In this document: positions 11,657-24,650 of the stretch, piece by piece | Layout: each line of letters begins with the position of its first letter | Numbering within the stretch: the stretch's first letter is position 1 | NCBI GenBank assembly: GCA_949128115.1 | Contig: OX421962.1 | Location: 56,709,787 to 56,773,786 of the forward strand | Direction of reading: 5' to 3' | Source: Anaspis maculata | Taxonomy: Eukaryota > Arthropoda > Insecta > Coleoptera > Scraptiidae | Length of the DNA stretch: 64,000 bases | Program-made: the position numbers and the translations under genes | The notes under the pieces: generated by a model | Databases searched by the model: none | Seen by the model: the letters and a program-made list of their open reading frames with translations, nothing else | Told to the model about the DNA's origin: nothing

Positions 11657-14036
11657 CAACGACTAGTCGGTGTGGTACGTGACATAAAATGGCAAAATAC
11701 CGCAAATGAATTAGACGGGATGCCCTTTGGTATGATGACAACTTATACCAAGGTGATTAATTTTCGCCAATGATGCGTTAACATTTCCCACTCAGAAAAA
11801 AAGATGGCGACGATTTTTGACAGGACCTGAATTTTTGTATAACATAGGCATGTGGGATATGTTTTCTTACTAATTTTGACCTCCTGAACACGAATATCGA
11901 GTTTATTTTCACATTAAAAATCAAATCGACCTCATATTTCACATCTGAAAACCGGATAAATAGCAGACTCTCGCTTATTTTCGAATTGAAAATTTTGTGT
12001 GCCATTTACAGCAATTTCCAGCCTTGAGCTCGTTAAATAGATCCCACGGAACAAGTTTACAGTGTAAGTTCTGCAAAATAACCCTTCAAACATGGCCAGG
12101 GTGCGCCTCAAATCATACCAAAAATGGGCGCTGGGACATATTTTGCTGCGGCTGGTTGGGGAATGTAAGTGTGAAAGGAAGAATGTTTTGCAATATGTTT
12201 TACTGTTTAATATATAAGCTAACACATACCAAGCATTTGTCAATATACCATGGCAATTTGAAACAAAATATAAAAAACAAATTTTCATGATTTGTTCATA
12301 ACTTTTTTTATAACAGGTACAATTGATAGCAAAAAAACGTAGCTTTGATTTTGATGATATTTTTATCAAGGTAAATACATCAAGAGACCTTTCTCATCGG
12401 GAACAACCACCCTAGCTTGAAGTTTCATATAATATAGAACATTTTCGTCAGATCCGCGATTGTCAAACATCAGAAAAGCGTATTTTAATAATTTCAAAGT
12501 CCTTCCTTGAACTTGTTCTGGAATGCAACATAACGCTGATGGTTAAGCTTTAGCTTAAAGTTTTCTGTCTCGCCCGTGAACTCATTCATGTCTAGAAACT
12601 TCTGGACTGGATAATATGCACCAACGGTAAAGGTCAGTAGGATCTTCAGTGTTATTCGTATTCCTATGCCACCAACTTGAAATTTGTTGTCTTGTGTGTG
12701 ACAGAAGTTTGCGAGAATGGAAGTAATGAGCTATCAATGGAGGCTCAAAAGCGTCTAGGACGTGGACAAGCCACAGACCATGAAAACATACACCATGTAT
12801 TAAAGGTTCTATAGTTGCAAAATAAGAGTTGAAATGTTGAAAAGGTCTTGGTCGAGGTCTTGGTGCCTACCTGATAACTTTTTCATATGTTTTCCACGTC
12901 CGTTTAAAATGCTTGTTCACGTCCTAGGTGTTTTTTCGTCTTCACTGAAAACACTATACTTCCATTCTCGCAAATTCCACACACAACACACACAAGACAA
13001 CAAATTTTGAATTGGTGCCATAGCAATAACACTGAAGATCCTACTGCCCTTTGCCGTTGGTTCATATCCAGTCCGAAAATTTCCAAACACCTGAATGAGT
13101 TCATGGGAAAGATAGAATACTCATAGAAAACTTTGAACCGAAGATTCACCATCAGCCGTATGTTGCATTCCAGAACAAGTGTAAAGACAAAACTTTAAAA
13201 TCAAAAGACGCTTTTCTGGATGTTTGGCAACCGCAAGTCTGACAAAAATGTTTCAATAATTATGAGTCGCTACACCGAAACTTTGAGCTTAAGTGGTGTT
13301 TCAGGTGAGAAAGATCTCTTGATGTATTTACCTTGATGGAAAACTTCATCAAAATCAAAGCTACGTTTTTTAAGTATAATTGAAAAAAAAACTTATCAAC
13401 AAATCATGAAAGTTTATTTTTTCAGTTTTTTCATCTGAAATTGCCATTGAATGTTGGTAAATGCTTAGTATATGTAAGTTTACTATATAAAACAGTAAAA
13501 TACATTACAAAACATTCTCCATTTCACAATTACATTTCTTCATCAGCCGCAGAAAAATGTGCTCCCAGAGCCCATATTTTGTATGTTTTGGGGCGCACCC
13601 TGGCGATGTTTGTAGAGTTATTTTGTAGAACTTCCACTGTTAACTTGTTCTGTGGGATCTATTTAACAAGCTCAAGGCTGGAAATCGCTGTAAATGGCAC
13701 ACAAAATTTTCAATTCGGAAATAAGCGAGAGTCTGCTATTTTTGCGGTTTTCAGATGTGAAATATGAGGTCCATTTGATTTCTTATGTGAAAATAAACTC
13801 GATATTCGTGTTCAGGAGGTCAAAATTAGTAAGAAACCATATCCCACATGCCTATGTTTTACAAAAATTCAGGTCCTGTCAAAAATCGTCGCCATCTTTT
13901 TTTCTGAGTGGGAAATGTTGACGCATCCTTGGAGAAAATTAATCACCTTGGTATGAGTAGTTATCATGCCAAAGGGCATCCCGTCTAATTCATTTGCGGT
14001 ATTCAAAATCGTAGCACCCCGACTAGACGTTGTACA
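11657..14036. mobile_element. Long fold-back element F2 (~2.4 kb)
   Basis: Left (11,657-12,810) and right (12,850-14,036) arms are inverted copies. Examples: GACGGGATGCCCTTTGGTAT near 11,713 against its near-complement near 13,970, and TCAGGTCCTGTCAAAAATCG near 13,870 against its complement near 11,812. The outermost common block is AACGWCTAGTCGGKGTGSTAC. The centre is near 12,830. The matching reading frames in the two arms (for example 11,778-12,005 minus and 13,694-13,921 plus) simply mirror each other and resemble no known protein. Arm divergence is modest. Confidence 0.85.
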
Positions 14037-16084
14037 GGAAATCCTATGCAAAGAAAGCTGCGTCATAGAGTCGTGTTTCTTGCAGTCGGTAGAGCTTGAT
14101 CTGATACTGGCACCTAACCATAACATTAAGTGAAGACCTTTGGAATTTGGATGGAAACGATTGATGGCTGGCCTATGAATTTTAATTTGGTATAGGTACT
14201 TTCAAGAACAAGGTGGGTACTTGAACTCGGAACATTGCAGACTCTGGAGATTTGCGGAGATAGGTATAGGGGCTATCCGTCAGTTGAGTTAGCAGCATGA
14301 ACAAGCTTCTTAGTTTCTTTTCAGCCATCGTCATTGATTGTTCGCTTTCGCTGGTAGCTTTACAGGGCGCCAAGTATAAATACCACAGCCATCAACACTT
14401 GAAATGAGCAACACTTGAAAAGTAAAGGGTATACAAAAGCCGGTGCTGTATGCGGATTTTGTCGGCTGGTTTAATTATCTTCGGCATGTCTAGAAGCTTC
14501 AAACAATTCGAGGGGCTTTGACATCAGACCTACCCTGATCTGAGTGAAAAATAAGACTGAAGGCGAAAGGCAACATTGCTTCATATCAGCTGGTATAAAC
14601 TGAGGAAGTATTACCATTGACACGGGCCAGCAGGTGTAACAGCTGAAGTGTCAAGTGATGTCGAGGTATTTTGATTATGGAAAACGTAGACACAAAATTC
14701 CAGGCCCTGCTGTTGAAATCAAAATCTGAACTGCTGATATTATCATGTTGTAGTCTGATTCAGAACTTTTATTATGAGCACAATATTACAGTCTATTGGG
14801 AAGGAAACTGAAGAAAACTTTCACGTCCAGACACGATATTATTTGCTTTAAAACAGCAAAACTCGTCTTTCTGATGCTTGATGCATTATGCACTCAGCAC
14901 ATGAATATACCAAGTTCTATTCAGCCGGAAGGGCTTCTGCATATCGAGACAAATAAAATAAACATGAAATGGTGGTGTCGGCGGTGGAGTGGAGCAAATT
15001 GATTTTTTGAAATCCATTTCCGGTCACGGTAGAAGGGTGGTTTCAACGTTCATCCAGTGATGTGGAAGAAGCGCCATGATTTTTGACCATCATGGATGGA
15101 CGAGGAATACGTATCAAGGCAAGGGTCGATAATAGATAAAGGTCGATATTCAACTTAGCATTCACGTTTTTAAACGAATTCGAACAAATATTTTTACGCC
15201 AGTCGCTATGGCTATTTGTATAAAAAAAAAATTACCTAAGTACTTACGTGTTTTTTTTATCATAGCTGCCATAGTTAAGAGGGGGTGCATGGGAAGGCAT
15301 GAAATCGAAAAATGATCGCAATTCCGAAAAACTTGATAAGAATGTAGAGTGCTTCAATTTGTGACATTTTGTAGTTTCGCCAAAAATGGAAACTGCCAAA
15401 TAAATCTCAAGTTGTTGAATGACATTAATTCAAATAAATTTAGTAATCAAGATAGGCTGTGATAAAAAAGTACGAGTAGCCCAGTCAACGAAGAAAAATT
15501 GCGAAAATAAATAGTTACTTTTGAAAATTGACCTTTCCAATTTTAGGAGATAGAAAATACATGGATTTTCGAGGTCACCTTTGACATTTGACGTTTATGA
15601 CGTTTGGACGTTTCGTTTCTGACTTTTGCGGGAATTTTGAATCGGATAGCTATACTGTTCCCATTATCATGTGGGGAAAGTCACTAGAGCCCATAAGGGA
15701 GTTTTTAATGGACGAAGTAATAGAGTTTTTTCGTAGTAAGATGCACGTGTCTGGTGCAGCGTGATTCCTGCTGGTGCTGGTGCTGGTGCTGGTGCAGCCA
15801 CACTTCCATCAAGTTTGGGTCTTTCGTGAACCGGTGCATGGTTATGCTGGGTGTATTCGTCTTATTCTCGACTCGCATAGAGCGACACAACACCCTTGAA
15901 CCATTTCTGTATCTTCTCAGTTTTCCACTAGGTACATATAACACACTTATTGGTAAGAACGAGGGTAAGAACAAGTGAAATCATGAAATCCATGCTGAAA
16001 TCAAATAAATACACGACAGAGCGCTTGTCAGATTCGAAAAATTTCCCATTGTAAGAAACGAAATGTCATATCTCAGGAAACATA
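14037..16084. other. Non-genic, with one microsatellite
   Basis: No gene or recognised mobile element. A hexanucleotide microsatellite occurs at 15,770-15,797. Confidence 0.3.
15770..15797. repeat. (GCTGGT)n microsatellite
   Basis: About four and a half copies of GCTGGT. The Cys-Trp and His-Gln runs in the overlapping frames come from this repeat and are not evidence of a gene. Confidence 0.85.
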
Positions 16085-16281
16085 GGGCGCTTTCCAATAA
16101 CTGCGACAAGACGGATACACAATGTCAAAGTGCACTTGCCAGCTCAATTCTAAACTCAGCCTCGCCAATGTTTCGATTGTGTCGACATGTGGTGCTATTA
16201 CTGCTATTAGAACGCTAGCTGTGTCGAATTGTGTCCATATGTGTCCAATTTTGTCCTTATACGCCTTATTGGGAAGCGTCC
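16085..16281. mobile_element. Probable MITE with imperfect terminal repeats
   Basis: Left end GGGCGCTTTCCAATAA against the complement of the right end, TGGACGCTTCCCAATAA. The interior is rich in GTGTC words. There is no coding content. The target duplication was not resolved. Confidence 0.5.
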
Positions 16282-17894
16282 AATGACCTCGATTAACCGT
16301 ATCTTATACGCATGACGTCACAGTAAAGAGAGACAACGGAAAATTGGAGACCTCAATTGGTAGAGATGTTCTCGAAAGCTTGCTGATTACTGTGTGAAGA
16401 GTCCCCATCGACAGGGTGGTGTGGAATCACCGTCATCTTGGATTATTGCTTACACTTCAAGTATTTTACCTACGACCACTACCGTAAGTGCCGTATACCG
16501 CACAACTCGGAACCTAAGTAAGTGAGCCCTTACGCACATCGTGACGTATCTGTAAAGTAAATCGCACAGCGTGCGGTAATGGTAAAGTAAATCGAACAGT
16601 TGGGGAATTTATGTTTCTGAATGGTTGGGGGAATTTTTATCGAAAGACATTTTCAAATAATTCACATTTAAAAATGGGAGCATTTCACGGGAATCTAACG
16701 CGTGCCCCGGTAGCACCTTTCACACCGAAAGGATAGGCGAGACTAGCTGTATATATTCGTAGCGAACGCATGGCCATAGAAGTGAGATGTATCAACAACA
16801 AAATCGTCCAGATTTTTTTTCCAGGTGAGGGATTTGAGAATTTCTTGATTAAATTTTAGCTTGCATTTGTAGGGCTTAGTTTTTACCTGATCACAATAAT
16901 TTTGCGAGATTTATTAAAAAAGATACAAAATATCAATGCAAGGACTATCCGCAGTCAACAACAACTTGGAATCAAGTAGGTGTAAAAATTAGACAGTTAC
17001 AACAAGCATCAAATATCTGATGACAGGTACTCTGCTGCCTGCCTACCTAAGTTCGATAATTTTCAAATAATACTATTTATTTCTGTCCAGTATTCATGTC
17101 CCAGTGTTGTAATCCAATTATATCACCACGCCGAACGAATAATTGAATGGCTATAGGTAGGTACGCTTCTAAATACACCTCAGGCTTCGCTTTAGGCACA
17201 GTAAGTGAACACTCAATTTTCAATTTGTGGGTCCTTTTCTTTCAGGTCTCGACGAAAAGCGTTGTACAACAGACAACCACCGACCCAGCAGACACCAGAG
17301 TTTGAAAATGCTATCCGTCTTTGACATTGGATTAATCTGATTCTGATGGCCGTAAACACCAATCAAAGTACCTCCCCCTTCTCCGATTTACTGTAGTTTT
17401 AGTTTTCAAAAGTGTATAATATGCGATACATAATACTATTATTCTTATTTAAAGCAATAAAAGTAATCAACTCGCTCTAACTTGCTCTACTTGCTCTAAA
17501 TTTAGCAAAACCTGGTATCCTATGAACACGGATATTAATATTATGAACACGGATGACGGCCGCTGACACTGCTATACGGTGCGTGCTCCTCCTGTCAAGA
17601 GTGGCAAGGCACACTTCGCACCGACCAATCAACACAATCTGCATACAGCGGGATTTTATTTAAATTTTGAATCAGGGGAGAACTTAAATCGTAGGTATTT
17701 CATGAAATACGTGGCTTTTTTACCTATAATTTTTGCCGTTCACAATACCACTGGCTACATTTCACGTTAATTATAGCTTTTAAGTCAATATCTACTGTTA
17801 TTGTTGATGTAGGACTGTTTTATTACCTTGGATTTCTGAAAATTATTCTGGGCCCCTCACAAAGTTACAATACCGCTTTGAATTGGGGTCGTAG
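16282..17894. other. Non-genic
   Basis: No gene or recognised element in this stretch. Confidence 0.3.
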
Positions 17895-18040
17895 GTAAAG
17901 TACTGTACATGACACGAGTAGTAAAGCAATTACGCACTCGGGGAGTACTGCACTCGCTCGCTACGCTCGCTCGTGCGCAACTTTTCCCTGCGTGCGTAAT
18001 ATGCTACTTACTACTCTTGTTACGTAATGTACTATTTTGC
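17895..18040. mobile_element. Palindromic MITE, ~146 bp
   Basis: The left arm GTAAAGTACTGTACATGACA...GAGTAGTAAAG...TTACGCAC pairs with the right arm GTGCGTAATA...CTACTTACTACTC...GTACTATTTTGC. A CG-rich loop (TCGCTCGCTACGCTCGCTCG) lies between them. The arms are about 45 bp. Confidence 0.7.
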
Positions 18041-20128
18041 ATTTATCTCGATCTGTCATAGCTTTAGAGAAATCGGCCAGTGAACGTCGAGTGTGAGTCC
18101 TGGAGGCGATATTTTATTAGTGCTCCTTTCCTTACAAGATGTTTTCTGAACCTGTGGCCTATTTGTCAATGAATAGCCAAAGCTGTGGTCAAAGCATTCA
18201 GCTCGCTGCAAAGCATTTCCTATTGTTTGAGACAAAAAGTGCATTTGTTGTTCACATTATGCATATGGTGAATTTCCTCTAGGATTATCAATAAACCGCA
18301 TTTAGCACGGAAGGCGACTAAGTCGCAATTGAGGAAACATCTTCCAAATTGTTCATTAGCCAAAATTATTCGTCCATTCCGTTGAAGTTTTACGTTTTCT
18401 TTTCACGACAACGCAACAACGCAACGGTACAAAAATCCGCTTAAATGAGAGCAGGCGGTCTTGTTTCCAGATTTTCGTTGTTTGGTTTTGGGTGGTGGTG
18501 TAGTTATAAATTAAATTATGTGGAATTTCATTTAAAAAATGGCAGGGACTTCATTGTTTATTCAAACATTCGGGGTTTCTTGAAAGCGCACGGGTCTGGC
18601 GTGAATTTACAAGAGTCAACAGCAGGTGAATAAATTTTTCTTGTAATCAAATGTTTGAGCCTGCAAGATTAATGACAGAGCTGGATGGTTTAGGCAAGCA
18701 CCCAGCATAAAGATCGAGAGAAATGCGAAAAAAATTGTAAGAAAATTAACTGAGATCGGCAGTTCTGGAGTACAATATTATTCTCTTAATATTCACATTC
18801 ACTTTTCTTGTTCGCTTGGAAATCCCAAAAGTCGACTTGACAACGGATTTTTTATGGATATTTTTGAGACCTTTTGACGCACTGCGTTTGCACTTCCAGT
18901 ATATATATGTTTATTATGTGAACATGTAAATTTAAGCTGTGATCTTTTCGGATTTCGGGAGGCTTGGCCTATTGTTTTGATAAGCAGACCGAGACGTCCG
19001 TCCCCGCCAATGAATTTTGTATGAGAGAAGGTGAAACCTGAAATAATTTCGCTGAAGTGATGCAGGATGACACGTTGTAAGCTTAGCCCTCGGCATTGTT
19101 GGTGTCTGGTGCGTGATATTTCTGAAAGAAAGGAATAAGTTCCACCCAGGGCTGTGTGGGGATCAGAGCTCAGAAACTACTCGTTAGCCGTTGACAATGC
19201 CGAAAGCCGCCGCTGGATTCAGCTGATAACGATATCCTTTATATCGTATTCCATCACCTGTGCAAGAGGCTTTGATCACAGAAAAGCTCGCACATCGCAC
19301 AAGCTCAACTCTCTGCAGACAGCATCATTTTGCAAGTGCACATAGAGACGTGGACAAAATCAGACGTCCGGTTTTTTCCCTATGTGTTCCTGAAAATACC
19401 GCCTTGCGCGATAAAACTGATGGAAAAGAGAATTTCACAGGACAAAAGATACGGGAAATTGCATTACGGGGCGACATTTCCATGCCCTTGGCATTCTAGG
19501 GTTTGAAAGCGACCGTGTTAATTTTGGTTCAACCCATTATGTGGGTATTTTGGTCGCGCGTAAGAACTAGCACCGGTTTAACTCTGGCCTAAGCCCTTTG
19601 GCATCAAAGATTTTCCGCCGGAGCTATTACGAGACGGTTTCCATGGACGTCTTCTCGAGTTATTTGTAACAAGGGTTGATGCGCCTTCCTGAGGATGATC
19701 GATCGCTTGTACGAGTGACACATCTATCAACTATCGAAAATGGTGTCAATTGAGACGTTGTGTGTCCAAATCTGTGCGACTCGAAGAGGTGTGATTAAAT
19801 AAATATTATTGCATTACTCATGACCTCTCTCGTCCACGTTCCTTTTGCTGCCAAATAAACGAATTGATGTGGCATATATGCCTCAATACCATGCCACCGG
19901 CGCCGTCTGACGTCGAATTAATCAAATCTGACGAGTATCAATAGTATGTTCTCTGTTCAAAATACCATTTACTATTTCAGGTTACTGCTGGCCTTTAAAA
20001 CCGGATTCGGAAGGTTCAAATATTGTCCTCGAGAAGATAATGAGTTCCTTAGCTATCTTGCATAGTTATGGAGTCAAAGAGAAAACAAGTGAATATGGGC
20101 GTGGGCGTGACTCTCACTAGCACATATA
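18041..20128. other. Non-genic
   Basis: Several open frames of 62-79 codons but no recognisable domain, splice pattern or element ends. Confidence 0.3.
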
Positions 20129-20310
20129 CCGTATGTTAGTTAAAATCATGAATTAGGGCAGGCTATGGAAGTAAAAACGTATGTCGTGAATTCATCAATA
20201 ATCACTCAAATTTGATGTAAACATGATAAACCGTCGTCATGGAATACAGTTTGGACATACGTTTCGAAGTTCATAGCCTGCCCTAATTCATGATTTTAAC
20301 GAACATACGG
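20129..20310. mobile_element. Mariner-type MITE with TA target duplication, 182 bp
   Basis: Terminal inverted repeats of about 43 bp: CCGTATGTTAGTTAAAATCA and onward, paired with the complement of CCGTATGTTCGTTAAAATCA. TA dinucleotides flank it at 20,127-20,128 and 20,311-20,312, as expected of Tc1/mariner-mobilised elements. It has no coding content. Confidence 0.75.
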
Positions 20311-20437
20311 TACATGGGTACTCAAAACGGGCATTGCATTTTAGATTTTGAACATGAAGAGAACTGGTCAAAGTATCCTTAGGGCTCAATTTCAAATAAG
20401 AGTTGCAACCGTTGTGAAGTTGTGTAGCGCTGCCACC

Positions 20438-20519
20438 CGTAGGATCGAAAGTCGTAGGACTGAACGTCGTACGATCAAACGTCCGTCGTACGATCGAACG
20501 TCGTAGGATCGAAAATCCC
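20438..20519. repeat. 15-bp minisatellite (CGTAGGATCGAAAGT theme)
   Basis: Five degenerate units of about 15-19 bp: CGTAGGATCGAAAGT, CGTAGGACTGAACGT, CGTACGATCAAACGTCCGT, CGTACGATCGAACGT and CGTAGGATCGAAAAT. On the minus strand these give a (T/S)TFD/PTTF-like peptide frame at 20,288-20,572, which I treat as a by-product. Confidence 0.75.
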
Positions 20520-20841
20520 ACATGCACTTTGCTAGCTTTACAGGAGTCCCAAACAATCGAATTGGAACCCAAGAAAATGTATTAACCTATGTTACTAACC
20601 GAACAGAGTTGTAAGAGTGGTTGCCGTCCCACTTTTTGCCATCAATTGATCGACCAGCGCAGATGTGCGCTAGTGTTAGTATGGTCGATTTATTTATTTT
20701 TGTTAATACTTCAATTATAATTTTATAACTTATGAATCGAGTTATAAATAATTAGATATTGTGATTGTTAGCACTTGTATTGATATTATGCATTAGTAAC
20801 AAGTCAACAAGAACAAGCCCCAGCATACTGGCGAGTGCGAT

Positions 20842-22050
20842 CAGCGTCGGACTGGCAAATTTTGGCCTACCGGGCAAAGAATGAAAGTGGCCTCGAAGCC
20901 GAAGGGGGAGTCAGAGGGGCCCGCCTCCCAGATAGTGCCGCAGGCGACTTTTCTCATGATAATAATAATGCTTATAACAAAAAAAAGATGCTGACCAAAT
21001 CGTCTATAGATTTCTTCAAACTTTTGCTTGAAATACACTACGATAAAGAAAACAATGGAGGAGAGAAAAATATTGATTATTGTTACGTATTTCGCGTACG
21101 GGTTCCAATATAATTGAGACAATCGTTTAAAACACACACTGTTTATTACTGATAAATACACGCCAACAATTATTTACTTAGGAATATCGCTGTGATTACT
21201 ACTCGCTTTTAATCCGCTCGCTACCACTTCGCATTCCAATTCATAACTGCTCGTGAGGCGACAATTGATGCCTTATATAAGTCCGACTGATTTATCTCGA
21301 ATATTCCATGCATTTTCTAGCAGTCTCTACAGTGACCCGACACATACGGTTTCCATACGATTTCCGAAAAATCTTGCACATTACCCGTATAATTCTGCCG
21401 TGCTCTAGAACCGACGCCTCCGCCAAAATGGACAGATGTAGCTTGACCCACTGCTGAAGTCTTCAAACAGTTGTACGGGAAAAAGCCTACACGCGCGCTC
21501 CGGAACACACCAGAATGCTCCGCACTAGTACACTGCGATCTAACGGGAAGAGTCTAGGAAGATCGCGTGTTATCCAGAATCGACGCTTATAACATTCTTC
21601 TAACATTAGTCCATTACAGAATTACAGAAATAATAGCGAACAAAAATGAAACCCAGCCGGATTTTTGCATAAGCTCATCAACAGTTTTGATTTTAAAGAT
21701 ACTGATCTACTTGCGAATTTGTCGTTGATTTCTGCATGTGGCTAAAGATGTAAATTCTACATAGACGGTAAAGAAAGAGCACGACTAGATGGCAGATAAA
21801 ACAAACCAACTGCGGTAGCCTCACACATACAGTCTTGTCATTCCACGATTAGTGACTACTAAGAAATAATAATCAATGCATGATATGCACAAACAAAAGT
21901 GGACCAGACTTTGATACAAAATTAAAAATTTGGATTTAAAAGAGAAACATCAAAGTGCAATTTTTTCCAAATGTGGACAATTTGGCCTTCAAACTGGGGA
22001 TTGGCCTACCGGGCATATGCCCGGTTGCCCGGTGGATCAATCCGGCACTG
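20842..22050. mobile_element. Non-autonomous hAT element, 1,209 bp, with exact 8-bp TSD
   Basis: The ends are CAGCGTCGGACTGG and the complement of CAGTGCCGGATTGA, matching the CAGNGNCGGA pattern of hAT transposons. The 8-bp target duplication AGTGCGAT is exact on both sides (20,834-20,841 and 22,051-22,058). Subterminal copies of CTACCGGGCA occur at both ends. No transposase is encoded. The middle is largely a nested LTR-like segment (21,081-21,605). Confidence 0.88.
21081..21605 (+). repeat. Putative solo LTR (Gypsy-like) nested in the hAT element
   Basis: The segment begins TGTTACGTATTTCGCG and ends TAACA, a TG...CA/TGTTA...TAACA pair. It carries TATATAAG at 21,274-21,281 with an AGT-type start region downstream, as expected of an LTR promoter. 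Its first ~75 bp are related to 39,633-39,706, so the 5' boundary is shared by two loci. The right boundary could be 21,594 or 21,605. I see no clean 4-5-bp duplication, so the call is tentative. Confidence 0.45.
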
Positions 22051-22058
22051 AGTGCGAT

Positions 22059-22739
22059 TGTAATCTGTAGTCCAGGTTATAGGTTATAGTAACAATAATT
22101 CACAATTCGATGGTCCATCGAAAACTAGGTCGACATGCATAATTTAATTTCTCTCCAAAACGCTTCCCAATGGAAATAAAGCACTTTAAAGTTCAGTTGT
22201 GAAAATCTTTGTCGAAAATCGAAAATCTTTTTTTGTAATAACTCTCAAGTCATTGAAACGATTTCGACCAAATCACAAAATAGATACCCATTACTTGACG
22301 TAGGTAACTTTTGTCAAAATTGTCCACTGGCGTAAATACGGGAGTATTGTACAACTTCTCTCACCCCATTTTTTACGCCACTGGATATTTTTGAAAAATT
22401 ATACTTTTTCTGAACTCCTTGTTCAATTTAGGAAAAAAGAAAGTTACTCCGGTGAAATTTTGATTTGAGGCTTTGTTTACGCGATAACTAATTGAGTTAT
22501 TAGGTATGATAACAAAAATAAAAAGAGATACGTCGCAAAGCCAAAAATTGGATACCTCAGTTTATAAAAACAAAGAGTGAAGTGAAATAGAAAAAATTTG
22601 TTGAAAATTCGTAAATCTTGAACCATAACCGATAGACGTATGTTGATCAGGATATTGATGACGGATTTCATGCTAATGAAGATGCTGCAAACAGTTTTGA
22701 AATATCTTGAGGCGTTTCCGAAATACGCTGGAAGAAGTT
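22059..22739. other. Non-genic; one small hairpin
   Basis: 22,324-22,384 is a ~61-bp hairpin with CACTGGCGTAAATACGGG opposite the complement of CAGTGGCGTAAAAAATGGGG, reminiscent of a minimal hAT-derived fragment. 22,578-22,610 resembles the outer end of the next fold-back. No gene is seen. Confidence 0.35.
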
Positions 22740-24130
22740 GAACTTCTTTTTTTTTTCCAATAAATCAGTTGTTTTTGGAAATATCGAGCTGCAACTTGAT
22801 ATTCCGCCGAACAATCATGTTTTTAATGAAACGCGATGTGGGGACATCGATAAAGTCTGCTAGATTCGAAACTAAGATCTTCAACTTTTTTTCCCATCGT
22901 GAGCGCCATCTTCAAATTTCCCTTCGTGGAATTAGTGAACAAACAACAGGTGACGATTTTGTTGGACACACACGATCGTTTTATAATGGAAAAACAGGTC
23001 CTGCATTGCGCCAATGACCTCTTCGCCGAAGAAACGTTATCAAGTTCGTTTTTCTTGATTTCTCTTCACTTACGTGACAGTCATGACCAAATGGAACTTT
23101 GGATCGATGACATGTTTGTGATATTATGATCCACATTATTTTGTGAAGCCAGTCACTCAATTTCATTATCATCAGCCAAGTGGTATTCTTTTGACAAACA
23201 GTTGAACAAGAAGTTTATTTCGATTTCTGTGAAAAAGGCAAAAACGGCAGGGTCACATCCTCCTCTCGAACCCGATTGAAGAATATCTGTTACCAAAAAT
23301 GCTTCCAATTGATACTGAAAGGGTTCGGAGGAATGTGTTCTCTAGTTTGAAGCTAAACCAAAATGGATTGTTCCATCCTAGTTCTGCAGGAGAGACGTCA
23401 AAAATGTTGCTACAGCTTATCTTTGAAGCATTTCTGCCCATATTCAACAAAAAATGTTTCAAAGATAAGCCGTAGCGACATTTTTGACGTCCCCCCTGCA
23501 GAACTAGGATGTAACAATCTATTTCGGTTTAGCTTTGAACTAGAGAACACATTCCTCCGAACCCTTTCAGTATCAACTGGAAGCATTTTTGGTAACAGAT
23601 ATTCTTCAATCGGGTTCGAGAGGAGGATGTGACCCTGCCGTTTTAACTGTTTGCCTAAAGAACACCATTTGACTGATGATAATGAAATTTAGTGACTGGC
23701 CTTACAAAATAATGTGGATATGTGGATGTGGATAATGTGGATTATAATATTGCAAACATGTCATCGATCCAAAATTCTATTTGGTCATGACTGTCACGTA
23801 AGTGGAGAGAAATCAAGAAAAACGAACTTGATAACGTTTCTGCGGCGAAGAGGTCATTGGTGCAATTCAGGACCTGGTTTTTCATTATAAAACGATCGTG
23901 TGTATGTCCAACAAAGTCGTCACCTGTTGTTTTTTCAACAATTCCACGAAGGGCAATTTGAAGATGGCACTCACGATGGAAAAAAAGTTGAAAATCTTAG
24001 TTTCGAATCTAGCAGGCTTCATCACGTTTCATTAAAAACATGATTGTTCGACGGAATATCAAGTTGCAGCTCGATATCTCCAAAAACAACTGATTTATTG
24101 GAAAAATAAAAAAAACAAAGAAGTTCAACT
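22740..24130. mobile_element. Long fold-back element F3 (~1.4 kb)
   Basis: The arms meet near 23,445-23,455. Examples: TTGATATTCCGCCGAACAAT near 22,797 pairs with the copy near 24,045, and TTACGTGACAGTCATGACCA near 23,070 pairs with the copy near 23,790. Mirrored frames at 23,253-23,462 (minus) and 23,363-23,632 (plus) both read through AELG...TFLRTLSVS...GSIFGNRYSSIGFERR; this shows arm identity, not a gene. A CACCCTGTATA end lies just outside at 24,165. Confidence 0.85.
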
Positions 24131-24650
24131 TCCTCCAGCGTATTTTAACAAATTTTTTCCACTTCACCCTGTATAAAGTCTCTGCACGATTTGCGCCGAC
24201 GTCCACACATCCAGATTGGTCCAGGGTGGTCTCAGTAACAGGCATGCAAAGTGACAATGCTTGGTATAAAAGTACAAGGTATTTCCCACTAACGGCCGGA
24301 CTATAAGTACTTATAAAATAAACTGCTCAACAACTGGAATGACGGTATCGAAAATTTTGCCCTTTTTCAAAATAACGTAACCTTGGATCAGCCGATTTTG
24401 AATGTGTTTTCACAGTTTTTTAGATCCTCCTTTTGGCAATCCATCCCATTGACGAGATTAGGTTTCCAATTCCAATTACTTTTTTTACAGTATGGAATGT
24501 AAAACATTGCAAAATTGTGCTAAGTTCGAGCGATCCAAGTTTCTCTGATTTTTTTTCTTTCGATTTCTAATGAATTATTCATGAAGCCTGATGTCTAATC
24601 TCGAAACGGATTTTGAATTTCCCAGATCAGAAGTCCAACAATGACGATAT
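24131..24650. other. Non-genic; outer flank of F3
   Basis: CACCCTGTATAAAGTCTCTGCA at 24,165 shares a layout with ends at 7,005 and 29,645. Nothing else is recognised. Confidence 0.35.

Noticed and set aside
11932..13767. 145- and 108-codon frames sharing EIAVNGTQNFQF
   Set aside because: They mirror each other in fold-back F2 and are explained by arm identity; the surrounding frames are broken.
23253..23632. Pair of opposed frames with the same protein sequence as a duplicated gene
   Set aside because: They are mirror images within the two arms of fold-back F3; no splice sites or family resemblance.
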